This document shows positions 25,895-35,421 of a stretch of DNA of 64,000 nt, piece after piece (within the stretch, counting starts at the first letter, position 1; each line of letters opens with the position of its first letter). A program made the translations under genes and the position numbers. Under the pieces are notes generated by a model. The model searched no databases and was not told where the DNA came from. It saw nothing but the letters and a program-made list of their open reading frames with translations. Source of the DNA: Chromatiaceae bacterium (lineage in GTDB: Bacteria; Pseudomonadota; Gammaproteobacteria; Chromatiales; Chromatiaceae); contig JACKMU010000005.1 of the NCBI GenBank assembly GCA_024235215.1, positions 248,001 to 312,000 of the forward strand. The letters run 5' to 3'.

Positions 25895-26305
25895 ATGCAG
25901 CGGGATTCATCACTGCGCAGCCTCAGCAGCGAGCACCATACCGGTTTGGTGATAGCGCGCAGAGCAGCCGACGCAGCCTACCAGGATGAAGATACACGGG
26001 CAGCCGCCTGGAGTAATATTCAGGAGATATTCCGGACCGATCTGGAGCCACACTTTCAACGCGAGGAGCAGGGACTGTTGTCCGCATTGAGAGAAGCTGG
26101 TGAGGTCGATCTGGTGGAGCGAACCCTGCGCGAACATCGCGCATTGCGCGCGATGATCGCCGAAGAGCGGGTGGACAATCTGGCACTTTTCGCTGGCGCA
26201 CTCAAGGCGCATATCCGCTTTGAGGAGAGGCAGCTTTTCGAAGCCGCACAGCGGTTGCTGGGTAGTGAAAGACTGGCGCAAATGGAGTTGGATGAGTCAC
26301 CCTGA
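25895..26305 (+). CDS. Hemerythrin HHE-domain protein
   Basis: 136 residues from an ATG preceded by AGGAGA. It forms a four-helix bundle with the expected ligand positions: SSEHHTGLVIARR, HFQREEQGLLSAL, LREHRALRAM and HIRFEERQLFE. HHE proteins bind a diiron site and are linked to oxygen or nitric oxide sensing and iron storage. It is 189 bases after phaC on the same strand, with no evident promoter or terminator between, so a functional link with phaC is possible but unproven. Confidence 0.8.
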   Translation: MQRDSSLRSLSSEHHTGLVIARRAADAAYQDEDTRAAAWSNIQEIFRTDLEPHFQREEQGLLSALREAGEVDLVERTLREHRALRAMIAEERVDNLALFAGALKAHIRFEERQLFEAAQRLLGSERLAQMELDESP

Positions 26306-26421
26306 GCGGCCTCCAGGCAATGCCCGCAACAGGAGATCCAACCGAAAGCGAAGCTCATGTATTGCGCCAGCGTCAATTTCGGCGCTGGAAAAGGCGGTAA
26401 CTCCTCACTCAGGCCTGTCTG

Positions 26422-26655
26422 TCAGTCCTCGAATATCGGCTGTGAAAATGAACGCAGATGATAGGCCAGGTGGATAGTCCGTTTATCGCTGAGCTTGGCC
26501 TCCAACGGGTAAGCGGAGTCGTCGAGGATGAAGGCTGCCAGCTTGGCGATCGCCTCTTCCGGTGCAGCTTTAGAGTGCCGTTTCTCGAGATGTTCCCTGA
26601 AGTGACCCAATAAGTTGGGATCAATGGTAATTTGCAGCCTGATATCTTTTGGCAT
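26422..26655 (-). CDS. Small hypothetical protein
   Basis: 77 residues, preceded by GGGAGAG seven bases before the ATG. It begins with a short beta-strand-like stretch (IRLQITIDPNLLGHFREHL), then a helix and DDSAYPLEAKLSDKRTIHLAY. No family is recognised. No membrane segment or metal motif is seen. It is convergent with the hemerythrin gene. Confidence 0.55.
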   Translation of the reverse strand: MPKDIRLQITIDPNLLGHFREHLEKRHSKAAPEEAIAKLAAFILDDSAYPLEAKLSDKRTIHLAYHLRSFSQPIFED

Positions 26656-26799
26656 AAGCTCTCTCCCGACCTGAATATCCGCTGGGAAAACAGTTTCATG
26701 TTGACAGGGAGAGAAATCCTGTCATTGACGCTTATCAAAACGAATCCGGCGAATAGCTACGACAATGCCGTTCTACCCCAATAAAATGAACGGAGTACG

Positions 26800-27402
26800 C
26801 TACTGAGTGGTAACTTCTGTTTCCACTGAGGCAACCTGCAGCTTTCTGATCTCCGCCAGTACCGAGCTCTTCAGATCAATGTATGCATCATCACTCAAAT
26901 AGTGTGCTGCCTGCTGCAGCGCTTCGTTGGCAAGGTCGGCATGCATTTTCGCCAACTCAGGATTCTGCTCCCGCACGTAGCGCAGCGCTGTACGAATATG
27001 CTCTTTGGTGGATATACCAAGTTTTTCACCCAGATGGGTCGCGTCGGAACTTTTCGAGTGAGTTGCGTGCAAGCGGTTGGAAAGATCGGTGAACTGCGTC
27101 CCGGCTGCTTCCACCACACCCCCTGCGTTCGCCGGAACCTTATACTGAGCCACCTCAGTCACTGCTTCCACCGCCGAGATTCCTTTCTCCCCGTTTTGTC
27201 GGTGCTCCCTGTTATCAACAGCTGGAGTGGAATCCAGAATCTGGTAAAGGGTGGAAAGCAGTTCGCTGTCCTTATTGACAATACCATCCCTGCGATAGGT
27301 GCCGATGCGTCGATTGAGAATGAGCAGGGAGAGCCTCGAAAAGAGTGCCTGCAACGAAGTCAGCAACGTTGTCAAGGCACCATCATTGGAATTGGTCGTC
27401 AT
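26800..27402 (-). CDS. Hypothetical protein
   Basis: 200 residues with GGAGAG before its ATG. The N-terminal region is Leu/Thr-rich and helical (LTTLLTSLQALFSRLSLLILNRR). The C-terminal half is helical and charged (EQNPELAKMHADLANEALQQAA). The central region has low complexity. No known domain is recognised and there is no clear signal peptide, though the N-terminal helix is amphipathic to hydrophobic. It is 139 bases downstream of the SCO1-like gene on the same strand. Confidence 0.6.
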   Translation of the reverse strand: MTTNSNDGALTTLLTSLQALFSRLSLLILNRRIGTYRRDGIVNKDSELLSTLYQILDSTPAVDNREHRQNGEKGISAVEAVTEVAQYKVPANAGGVVEAAGTQFTDLSNRLHATHSKSSDATHLGEKLGISTKEHIRTALRYVREQNPELAKMHADLANEALQQAAHYLSDDAYIDLKSSVLAEIRKLQVASVETEVTTQ

Positions 27403-27541
27403 CGGACACTCTCCGTTAGTTCGGGGATAAGGAAAAGTATCTCAATTATAGAAGTAGTGTAATAACTTTTCGCTGATAAAGGTCCGCAATACACCACACC
27501 GCGCCTGCAGACGAAGTTCCTGGCTTACCTCAGCAGGTGCA

Positions 27542-28207
27542 TCAGCTACGACCTGACTGCTCCTCCAGAAAGCGACGCATCGCCTGCAACCGCTGGGCGA
27601 TATCCTCTGCCTGCAACGGGGCAGAAAAGATCCCCACCAAATGTCCTGATGGATCGACCAACAACACCGATGCGGTATGATCGACCAAATAACCACCTGT
27701 TTCATCCGGAGTGTGTCGTTCATGCAACACCCCCAGCTGGATTGTGAGTTGCTGCAAGCGCTCCGGTGACGCCGTTGCACCGATAAAGGAAGGATCGAAG
27801 TATCCGATATAGCGAGCAATCTGGTCTAGCGTGTCCCGTTGTGGGTCTACCGAGACGAACACTACCTGTAGCCGATCAGCTTTACTTTCTGCACGTAAGC
27901 GCTGCATCACACCAGAGAGCGTCGCAAGTGTGGTCGGGCAGACATCCGGGCAGGAGGTATAACCAAAGAAAAGCAGCGTCCAGTGATCCTTGAGTGTTTC
28001 GAGATTGAAGGGATGCGCGTTGGTTGAATTCAGCTCAAATTGAGTCAAAGGCTTTGGATTCGGCCACAGCAGACCCAGTATCTGGGGTTGCGTCACACTC
28101 TTTTCGTCTCTCTGGGCAACCAGAAAACCGGCAACCAACGCGGCAAGTAACACCACGGGAACCAGAGGATTGGAGAGCGAGAGCCGGCCTGATTTGACTA
28201 CGCTCAT
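27542..28207 (-). CDS. SCO1/SenC-family copper-binding thioredoxin-fold protein
   Basis: 221 residues from the ATG at 28207, with GAGGAG ten bases upstream. An N-terminal membrane anchor (LVPVVLLAALVAGFLVAQ) is followed by the SCO domain with FFGYTSCPDVCPTT (Cys86, Cys90) and the distal copper ligand His177 (VDHTASVLLVD). SCO proteins deliver copper to the CuA site of cytochrome oxidase or act as periplasmic thiol reductants. No oxidase subunit gene is adjacent. It faces outward into the periplasm. Confidence 0.9.
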   Translation of the reverse strand: MSVVKSGRLSLSNPLVPVVLLAALVAGFLVAQRDEKSVTQPQILGLLWPNPKPLTQFELNSTNAHPFNLETLKDHWTLLFFGYTSCPDVCPTTLATLSGVMQRLRAESKADRLQVVFVSVDPQRDTLDQIARYIGYFDPSFIGATASPERLQQLTIQLGVLHERHTPDETGGYLVDHTASVLLVDPSGHLVGIFSAPLQAEDIAQRLQAMRRFLEEQSGRS

Positions 28208-28838
28208 CGCAAACTGCTCCTCGACACTTGCCACGCCTCGCTGGGTATAACGCTGGAACCAGGGTCATGAGTTGGCATCCCAGCCGTGGCGGTGTTCAGT
28301 TTATCGGCATTTTTCATGGCTTCGCTCGAGTTTGAATAGAGTAACCAGCATCACTGCTCCGGTCTGTAACAGGTTCCCAAACGACGATTGGAGCAAGAGC
28401 AGAAACACTGAAATCGGACTCACTGACTTGACGGTTCGGCTAGATTCTAAGCACTTCGTTAACTCGAGTCATCGCATTTTCCTCACACCCAAACGCAGCG
28501 TGCGGAGATGCAGCAAAGATCCATTGAAGACTGCAGTGACCGAAACTTTGCCACTTTCGAGGTAATGTTTAACTGCCGGAGTGGCCTTTGGATCCATATC
28601 AGAAAAATAATTGCGCTCCTGAAGCGCTTTATTTCTCTTTAAGTTACAGAATTTTGCTAATATGCCGTATAAGAGTAAAGTGCCGGCAATACCGGATCGG
28701 TAGCGCCATGCAAAATCAACAAATAAACTGAGCCATTCTCTAACGTCTGGTCGATTTTTCGGTTGCCTTTGGTCATAGATTTTAAATCTCAACAATCTGA
28801 TGATTCATCGGCTTTAATGATGATATTATGCTTTTTCT
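28208..28838. other. Intergenic region, divergent, no confident gene
   Basis: 631 bases between the SCO1-like gene (left) and the PilZ gene (right), which point away from each other. One 108-codon frame on the minus strand at 28469-28795 starts with TTG, lacks a ribosome site and has no recognised family, so I did not call it. The rest is AT-rich and shows no clear structure. It probably holds both promoters. Confidence 0.4.
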
Positions 28839-29606
28839 ATGACACAGGAATCTGACCCACAAGCCGCTGAAAGAGTTGGCAAATCAGGTATAGAGGAGCA
28901 GGAGAAATATACCCTCTCCTCCAGTCGTACGGTTATTCCTCTGCTGAAAGCCCTGATAAAAAAGCCGGACTTGATTACCGCAAAAATTTCCGGAACTTCG
29001 CATTCGATCATGACTGCGATGCTCGATGTTCTACCTGGAAAAAATCTCATCATACTGGACTACGGACCGGTAGAAGCTTTGAACACGAAGATGTTGGAGG
29101 CTGACCGGATAATCTTCACCTGCCGCCACGAGATGGTTGAGACCCGTTTCACTTGTAACCAGGTACAACGGGTAAAATACCGCGGTGCTCCAGCCTTTGC
29201 CGCAGCTATCCCCAGCTCGGTGCTCTATCTCCAGAGGCGTGGATACTTTCGTATCAAACCGCTCATTTCGCACCCAGTATTCCTCACCCTGAACAGGGAA
29301 GAGGAGCCTTCGGTGAAATTCAAGGTGGTCGATATCGGCATCAAGGGGCTCGCTTTGGTTGACACTGAGAATCAACTGAAAACAGACACAGGTGATCGCA
29401 TCGAAAAGGGCAAACTGACCTTGCCGGCCAATCCCAGCCTCAACGTAGATCTGGAAGTCCGTTATCAGATAGAAGCCGGTTCACGAGAAGCTCAGGCGTG
29501 CAATCGCATTGGTGCGCGATTCACCAATCTTACGCAGAAAGAGGAGTTTATCCTGCAGCGTTTCATCAACATGGTGCAGATAGAACAGAACTCTCTTGCC
29601 AAATGA
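28839..29606 (+). CDS. YcgR-type PilZ-domain protein (c-di-GMP effector)
   Basis: 255 residues. An N-terminal YcgR domain (about residues 25-125: LLKALIKKPDLITAKISG, DYGPVEALNTKMLEADR) is followed by a PilZ domain. Its c-di-GMP-binding residues are QRRGYFRIK (Arg133/134 and Arg138) and VVDIGIKGLAL (Asp165, a variant of the D/NxSxxG motif). YcgR proteins slow the flagellar motor when c-di-GMP is bound. The start at 28839 lacks a strong ribosome site. An HDOD gene and a diguanylate cyclase gene lie nearby on the other strand. Confidence 0.85.
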   Translation: MTQESDPQAAERVGKSGIEEQEKYTLSSSRTVIPLLKALIKKPDLITAKISGTSHSIMTAMLDVLPGKNLIILDYGPVEALNTKMLEADRIIFTCRHEMVETRFTCNQVQRVKYRGAPAFAAAIPSSVLYLQRRGYFRIKPLISHPVFLTLNREEEPSVKFKVVDIGIKGLALVDTENQLKTDTGDRIEKGKLTLPANPSLNVDLEVRYQIEAGSREAQACNRIGARFTNLTQKEEFILQRFINMVQIEQNSLAK

Positions 29607-29759
29607 TGACGTCCCGATTTTGAAGATCCAAAATTACTCCCGATTTTAGCTTTGCCAGACGGGGGTACGTCACAATCGGCTAAAATTTCCGGCTCATGTT
29701 ATTGAAGTGCTGAAGAAACAGATCGACACCAAAGTAAATTAATCTTATAAATCAAAGCG

Positions 29760-30608
29760 CTAACCAAACATCTGCTGCAACTCATCCAACTCATCGCCAG
29801 CTTCCGCCAGAATCTCCAGACTTTGGTCTGGCGTCAGCTTGCCCAATGGAAACTTATAGTATGCCGGTATATCGGGAATCGACGGGCAGTCGGTGAAATC
29901 TTCGTGACCGATCGAAGCATGGATCCGGGCGATGAGCAGCAGGTCACCCAGGTCGGCTTTTTTTCCGGTGTCCCGCTGCCACTGTTTGCGGCAGCGAACC
30001 ATTTCGATGAACTCCTTGTTGAACCCCCAATGCTGCAGAATCAGCGCACCGACCATTGGTGCAAGTTGATCCACGGCTTCTAGCCGGCGTTTCCTGTCAT
30101 TGAAAACCTCAGGTCGCTCATAGAGTTGCAGCAGTATCAACGGTAGGCCGATATCCTGCAGCAGTCCGGCTAACATCGCTTTACTGGGATTGATCTTAGA
30201 AACCTTTGCAGCAAGAAAATAGCTGATTATCGCAACCCTGGTCGCTTGCCGGTAACTCTCCACCATCAGCGACTTCAAAGCGCCTGAAGAGGTGGTAAAA
30301 GCGCCTTTGATCGCAAAAGTCGTCGCCAACTCTGTCGCACTTGCCAAGCCTATCCGACGCAGTGCACCTTCCAGGTCTTTCGGGGGAAATAAAGACATGA
30401 ATCGGACACTGTTGGCGATGCGCAGAATAAAAGTGGAGAGACCGGGATCCATATTCAGCAACTTCGCAGCGGAAGCAATGGTGCAATTAGGATCATTGAG
30501 TGTCTCCCTAAGCCGCATGGTCGTCTCCGGCAACGCAGGAAAAAGTGTCTTATTCGAAGCCAGACGAGTATAAATTTCAGAATAAATCCCGGCAATACCA
30601 TTACTCAT
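29760..30608 (-). CDS. HDOD domain signal-transduction protein
   Basis: 282 residues. The HDOD domain (about residues 10-205) contains LFPALPETTMRLRETLND, TFILRIANSVRF, AMLAGLLQDIGLPLILL and a degenerate HD motif (QDIG). HDOD proteins lack phosphodiesterase catalysis and usually act as scaffolds in motility or c-di-GMP networks. The start is uncertain: ATG at 30608 or an ATG 33 bases upstream. It lies convergent with the YcgR-like gene. A pair of direct and inverted repeats is seen in the short gap between them. Confidence 0.8.
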   Translation of the reverse strand: MSNGIAGIYSEIYTRLASNKTLFPALPETTMRLRETLNDPNCTIASAAKLLNMDPGLSTFILRIANSVRFMSLFPPKDLEGALRRIGLASATELATTFAIKGAFTTSSGALKSLMVESYRQATRVAIISYFLAAKVSKINPSKAMLAGLLQDIGLPLILLQLYERPEVFNDRKRRLEAVDQLAPMVGALILQHWGFNKEFIEMVRCRKQWQRDTGKKADLGDLLLIARIHASIGHEDFTDCPSIPDIPAYYKFPLGKLTPDQSLEILAEAGDELDELQQMFG

Positions 30609-30641
30609 GTGTTGTTTTTTATCTCTCTGCTTATAGTCCAT

Positions 30642-30982
30642 TCAATGACAGCCATTTGCTTGAAACGGGGCTCCACCCCCATGAGACATTCTGCCGCGGG
30701 CAGTTGTATTCTTTTGGCCATCGCTTCCTCGCAGCACAAACCATACGGATTTATTTTTCGCGCAAGTTCATGTAGTTTATTCCCTTGGCCGAGGACGGAC
30801 TGACATTGGGGTGAGGATTCCTGCATCCGTCAGCTCCATCACCGTCACCGCTCAGCATGGCAAATATTCTCCCTGCCTGCTGCGCTGCTGTCCCGAACAT
30901 TGTCGTTGTCTCTCTCAATGTTATCGAACCTGGAAAGATTTTCTGTACCAAGAAAAGGCGCCAACGCCAGGACGCTGTCTTG
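30642..30982. other. Intergenic region between HDOD and hypothetical gene
   Basis: 341 bases if the hypothetical gene starts at 30983. I see no recognised gene. The two flanking genes are divergent, so it probably carries their promoters. Short open frames on both strands here lack ribosome sites. Confidence 0.3.
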
Positions 30983-31435
30983 ATGATCAGCCTCGTCACC
31001 CTGGCACACAGAGTGTCCAACATCTATAAACGATACGCCTCTATCCACGCGGCTCTCTTTTCCTTTTCTCTGGCACAACTGAAAATCAAATTCTGGAGAG
31101 CGAATGAACCCGCGTACTGCGAATTTGAAAGGAAACTGATGCAGTTCGATCAGGAATTGATGGATGTACGAGCGATAATCAACGATGAAGATCAACTCGA
31201 ATCCGGCAATACGGTCAGTCGTGAATTCGCTTTTGCGCTGGATGTCTATATCATTGCATTGTCTGATGCGATCAAATGCCTGTCGATGATTTGCAAGCGC
31301 CGTTGCAGAGAACTGAACGGAGATGAGAAGTACGACATCAAACAAAACTGGGCAGACCGTCACGACTACGACAACAAGATTCAGCAGTATCGTCGCCTTG
31401 GCGAGCGTCTGACAGATCTGTTCAAGCGGTTGTAA
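30983..31435 (+). CDS. Hypothetical helical protein
   Basis: 150 residues from the ATG at 30983, where the sequence becomes consistently helical (MISLVTLAHRVSNIYKRY, FERKLMQFDQELMDVR, CRELNGDEKYDIKQNW). An open frame continues back to an ATG at 30857, but that part has no ribosome site and looks less protein-like. No family is recognised and there is no signal peptide. It ends 24 bases before the convergent diguanylate cyclase gene. Three Cys lie close together (CLSMICKRRC). Confidence 0.45.
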   Translation: MISLVTLAHRVSNIYKRYASIHAALFSFSLAQLKIKFWRANEPAYCEFERKLMQFDQELMDVRAIINDEDQLESGNTVSREFAFALDVYIIALSDAIKCLSMICKRRCRELNGDEKYDIKQNWADRHDYDNKIQQYRRLGERLTDLFKRL

Positions 31436-31459
31436 TCAATTCACAGAACAAACCACCAT

Positions 31460-33301
31460 TCAGGCTTGCATAGTGTCCGGTCCGGCGTTTTTCAACTCAA
31501 TCTGGTGCTCGCTGCAGCAGCGGTTACGGCCAGTGCGCTTGGCTAAATAGAGTGCTTCGTCAGCCCGCTCAAAAGGTGTCTTGCGTCCATCCCCCGCTCT
31601 GAAAGTGGATACGCCGCAGGATATGGTGATCACCACCCGGTTATCTCCCGCATGGAAAGGCTTTTCTTCTACTGCCCGACGAATCTTCTCGGCAACCGAC
31701 ATCGCTGCGTTCAGATCCGCTTCCGGCAGCAGCACTACGAACTCTTCTCCCCCATAACGCGCGGCAAAATCCACTTGTCGTGTAGCCTGATTCAAGTGGT
31801 TTCCAATCACACTGAGAACCTTATCACCAGCCAGGTGACCATAGGTGTCATTCACCTTTTTAAAGTAATCCACATCGACGACGATGAGGCTGAGCGGGTT
31901 GCCATAGCGACTCCAGCGCAGGTACTCCTGTTGCAGGCGACTGTCAAAAGCATGACGGTTCTGCAACCCGGTCAACGCGTCCGTAAACGCTTCGCTCCTG
32001 GCTTTCTCCACCGACTCGTGCAGCTTGATCCGCTCCTGCTCCATCTCCCCAATCCGCGCTGAAAGCTGATCGATGCGCTGATTGAACTCCTGGACCAGCT
32101 GCTCAGTCTCGTCGCGTTGCCCCCGCAGCCGTGCGTGAATCAGATTGAGCCGCTCGGTGATGGTGATCTTGATCTGGTCCAGATCACCCCAGTGCTCGAC
32201 GCTGTTCTGAAGATGGTTCACCTGCAGCTGCATCTCCCTGTCCATTCTCCGGCCACCATCGATCAGCCGCTGACCGGTATCACCGATACTGTTGACCTCC
32301 TGATCCAGCTTCTGCAGCTGTTCGGTCATCTGCAGTAGGAACTTCTCCACTGCCTGCCGCTCCTGCTCCGCACAGGCTCTGGCATACTCGACCAACTGCA
32401 GAATCTCCTCCAGTACCGGGTCGATATCGGCCTGGCTGAGCCCTTTGATCAAACGCTTTCTCAGACCATGAATCCGGGGCTGCAGCTCCGCAGCCAAATC
32501 CAGCTGCTCCAGCAGCTGCATCAGCACCTGCTCCACTGTTGGCAATGATTCATAACGGGCATGCGCTCTACCGGGGAAGAGCAGTTGCGCCAGTTCAATC
32601 GCCAGCTTTTCCAGCTCCTGCTGGGTTACCACACTCTCCGCACGCGCCGCCAGGCTCTCGAGAGCTAACCCCTGGTGCTGCGACTGACTGATCTGGTCAA
32701 GCAACAGTAGGAACAACCACTTTCCTTGCGGCAGTTCGGAGTGGTGCGATTTTTCAGCATTTGAGTCAGCTTCCCCCTCCCGATCTGGACTCACACCATC
32801 CTTTGCGAACAACTTGCCGAACAGCCCCTTTCTCTGCTCCTGACCAGTGAAGCCCTTCTGGTTCATCGCCTCCAGAAGCAAGTTTTTGGCACTGTGGAGC
32901 GCCTCCGGGTTGGGTGTTGTGGCTTTGAGTACGCTGGTCAATTGGTGTGCACGCTTCGCCAACGCTTTGGGAAAGTCAACTTCGCTGACCAGCTCCAACA
33001 GCAGCTTTTCCGCTGTCGAGCCACTACTCGCACTGCGTACGCCTCCGCGCTTTTCCGCCCTGCTGGTGATCTCTTCGATAGCCTGTTGGAGCAGGCGCAA
33101 ATCCGGCTCACCCCTGACCCGATTCCGCAACTGCTCCAGTTTCAGGTCCAGCGCTTCGTCGATGCCATCACCAATCAATGAGAGGCGGGAGATGCAGCGC
33201 CTCAGAGTCGACTCTACCGATTGCCAGTGCTTCTCTTTCTGCTCCAGTTCGGACAAACTGTCGAAATATTTGATTTTCCAATCTTCCGCCGTTTTATTCA
33301 T
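31460..33301 (-). CDS. Diguanylate cyclase with long coiled-coil N-terminus
   Basis: 613 residues. About 440 residues of soluble, heavily charged coiled-coil and helical sequence precede a C-terminal GGDEF domain with the active-site motif GGEEF (residues 517-521), preceded by the inhibitory RxxD site (RQVD, residues 508-511). Other landmarks are ALTGLQNRHAFDSRL and LSLIVVDVDYFKKVNDTYGH. It makes c-di-GMP from two GTP with product feedback. It has no membrane segment, so it is cytoplasmic. The ATG at 33301 is the natural start. Confidence 0.92.
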   Translation of the reverse strand: MNKTAEDWKIKYFDSLSELEQKEKHWQSVESTLRRCISRLSLIGDGIDEALDLKLEQLRNRVRGEPDLRLLQQAIEEITSRAEKRGGVRSASSGSTAEKLLLELVSEVDFPKALAKRAHQLTSVLKATTPNPEALHSAKNLLLEAMNQKGFTGQEQRKGLFGKLFAKDGVSPDREGEADSNAEKSHHSELPQGKWLFLLLLDQISQSQHQGLALESLAARAESVVTQQELEKLAIELAQLLFPGRAHARYESLPTVEQVLMQLLEQLDLAAELQPRIHGLRKRLIKGLSQADIDPVLEEILQLVEYARACAEQERQAVEKFLLQMTEQLQKLDQEVNSIGDTGQRLIDGGRRMDREMQLQVNHLQNSVEHWGDLDQIKITITERLNLIHARLRGQRDETEQLVQEFNQRIDQLSARIGEMEQERIKLHESVEKARSEAFTDALTGLQNRHAFDSRLQQEYLRWSRYGNPLSLIVVDVDYFKKVNDTYGHLAGDKVLSVIGNHLNQATRQVDFAARYGGEEFVVLLPEADLNAAMSVAEKIRRAVEEKPFHAGDNRVVITISCGVSTFRAGDGRKTPFERADEALYLAKRTGRNRCCSEHQIELKNAGPDTMQA

Positions 33302-33610
33302 TTTGAATCAAGTGAAAAAATCAGGACTATCTGACTATCGGCTGGCACGGGGTAAGAGTTTAATCGGACGCGGTCTACCAAGATAAATACCGGAATGCAG
33401 CAACAATTTCGAGAAAACCCATCCCTTCAAGCAAATCCGCCAATGATCCACCACCAAATTTCGCGCAACAAAACGGATTGACCCAGCAGCAAACCACCGA
33501 ACACCAATCAGTGTTTGCACACTTATATGAACACCCTTTTTCCGGTCATTCCTGCTAGAATTTCACAAAGGGTTCCAGAGAAAAACGAGAACAGACGAGA
33601 GGGAGAATTA
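33302..33610. other. Intergenic region, divergent
   Basis: 309 bases between the diguanylate cyclase and the HIG1-type gene. A 61-codon minus-strand frame at 33335-33520 is not credible. A minor AT-rich stretch (about 33510-33560) precedes the HIG1-type gene. I see no clear regulatory site. Confidence 0.3.
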
Positions 33611-33799
33611 ATGAATCTTTTCAGCATTCTGGTAGTGGCAGCACTGTTGGCGACAATTGCCAGCTTGATCTGGGGTCTGCTATCCATGGTTCGCGGTGGA
33701 GAATATGACGAGAGCCACTCGGCCAAACTGATGAATACCCGTATCGCCTTTCAGGGAATAGCACTACTTCTGATACTGCTCGCGCTATTCTTCAAGTGA
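33611..33799 (+). CDS. HIG1-like twin-transmembrane protein
   Basis: 62 residues with two hydrophobic helices (ILVVAALLATIASLIWGLLS, then AFQGIALLLILLALFF) joined by a loop MVRGGEYDESHSAKLMNTR. This matches the HIG1 hypoxia-induced domain (GGxxxxSxKLMRxR), found in small proteins that assist respiratory complexes. The ATG is preceded by GGGAGA; an upstream ATG at 33515 is in frame but has no conserved sequence. It stands alone. Confidence 0.75.
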   Translation: MNLFSILVVAALLATIASLIWGLLSMVRGGEYDESHSAKLMNTRIAFQGIALLLILLALFFK

Positions 33800-33968
33800 T
33801 CGGAAAAAATCAAGTAGTCAGCTCACCACTTGCCTGATGGTGATCCCTACATTTATTCCGGCTGCGATATCTGGCGTTAGCCTTGGTGTCTACTGATGCT
33901 TATCGTAGTTTTACCACACCAGAGTGATCGGCCGTGAGCAGTCACTCGCCATAGAAAAGGGTCCTGCT

Positions 33969-35177
33969 TCAGCCAAGAAACCTTCCGAAATAGCGGTAAT
34001 AGAGCCTAATCCAGAAAGGTGAGAGCAGCGTGGTATAGGTGATAACCATAATCAATGCGGTATAAACATCACTGCTGAAAACTCCCGCAGCAATACCGAG
34101 CCCGGCAAAGACCAGACCCACCTCACCTCGCGGTACCATCGCCATGCCGACAACGAAGCGACGGGCGAACGGTTCCGATATGAACAATGCACCCGTGAAT
34201 TTCGCACAGATCGCAATGACCACCAGCGTGAGTGAAAGCCCCCAGAAGAACATCGAACTCCAATCTATTGCACGAAGATCCAGCGAAAGGCCGACGGTTA
34301 CGAAGAAAATCGGAGTGAACAGCTGCACGATAGGCTTCATCTGGCTCTCAATTTTGGCGGAAAACTCCGAGCTGGTACGGATAGCAATACCAAAAGGGAG
34401 GAAAAAGCGGCGTGAGAGCGCCACACCCGCAGCAAAACCACCGAGTAATTCCGGCGCACCAAACCAATGCGCCAGCCAGGCAAAAAAAATGACCAACGAG
34501 ACGATTGTGACCGGTATCAGTCCCGGATTCGCGATATGCTCATCCAATCGTCTGATCAGCTGCGACATCGACTTGGCAAGCACCGGTGCCAACATGAAAA
34601 AAACGCTGATATAAGCCAATACCTTCACTGCATTCATCAGGTTCACCTCGCCGGTGACCGAGAACTCATAGAGCAGTGCCAACAATACCACGCCCAAAAT
34701 ATCATCGAGCACCGCCGCGCCCAGCGTAATTTGTCCTTCGATACTGTTTTGTCGATTTACACTGGCGAGCGTTCGTACTGTGATGCCGATGCTGGTCGCA
34801 GTGAGTGTTCCCCCAATGAACAGAGAGGCTATGAGAGGCAGTTCGAACAGGATGTAGGATACCGCAAAGCCAGCGATCAACGGTCCGATAAACCCTCCGA
34901 CAGCCACGATGAATGCTTTACGGCCTGCGTCGAGCAGCTTACCCAGATCGGTCTCCAGTCCCACTTCAAACAGCAGCAGAATAACACCAATCTCAGCCAG
35001 TAGTAGAATCACATCATTGGTTTCGACCCAGCCAAACAGACTCGGGCCGATCAGGATGCCGGCGACCAGTTCACCGATGACTCCTGGCGCTCCAAGCGAA
35101 GTGGCTACTTCAGCCAGAATGCGTGCGCTGACCAGAATGGCGAGAAGCTGCAGCAGAAACGTGTGGGCTTCCATCAA
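33969..35177 (-). CDS. CPA2-family cation:proton antiporter
   Basis: 402 residues with about 12 membrane segments. The family core is present: GELVAGILIGPSLFGW, LLLFEVGLETDL, TLTATSIGITVRTL, GAAVLDDILGVVLLAL with the ion-binding Asp158/Asp159, and MVPRGEVGLVFAG. It lacks the C-terminal TrkA-N regulatory domain of KefB/KefC, so it is a shorter Na+(K+)/H+ exchanger. It handles ion or pH homeostasis at the inner membrane. No partner gene is seen. Confidence 0.9.
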   Translation of the reverse strand: MMEAHTFLLQLLAILVSARILAEVATSLGAPGVIGELVAGILIGPSLFGWVETNDVILLLAEIGVILLLFEVGLETDLGKLLDAGRKAFIVAVGGFIGPLIAGFAVSYILFELPLIASLFIGGTLTATSIGITVRTLASVNRQNSIEGQITLGAAVLDDILGVVLLALLYEFSVTGEVNLMNAVKVLAYISVFFMLAPVLAKSMSQLIRRLDEHIANPGLIPVTIVSLVIFFAWLAHWFGAPELLGGFAAGVALSRRFFLPFGIAIRTSSEFSAKIESQMKPIVQLFTPIFFVTVGLSLDLRAIDWSSMFFWGLSLTLVVIAICAKFTGALFISEPFARRFVVGMAMVPRGEVGLVFAGLGIAAGVFSSDVYTALIMVITYTTLLSPFWIRLYYRYFGRFLG

Positions 35178-35421
35178 TACTCCGGATCGCTTCCAGTTAT
35201 CGTTTTTTGGTTACGGCTTCTTCGCACCAAACGGGTGCTACGCCAGCACAGAAACAGATTACGGCAGAGCGAACCGCTCAGCATAAAAAATAGAGAGGCT
35301 TGCTGTTCTGGATCAATGAACTGCCGGTAAAGTCGGGGGCTGATTCCGGTGTCGGGCCGGAACTGATGATCGCTGGAAGTTATACTATCAATATACGTAA
35401 AATGATTAGAGTAATGGCTCT

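Noticed and set aside
28469..28795. 108-codon minus-strand frame
   Set aside because: It starts with TTG, has no ribosome site and shows no domain. Its flanks are AT-rich promoter-like DNA.
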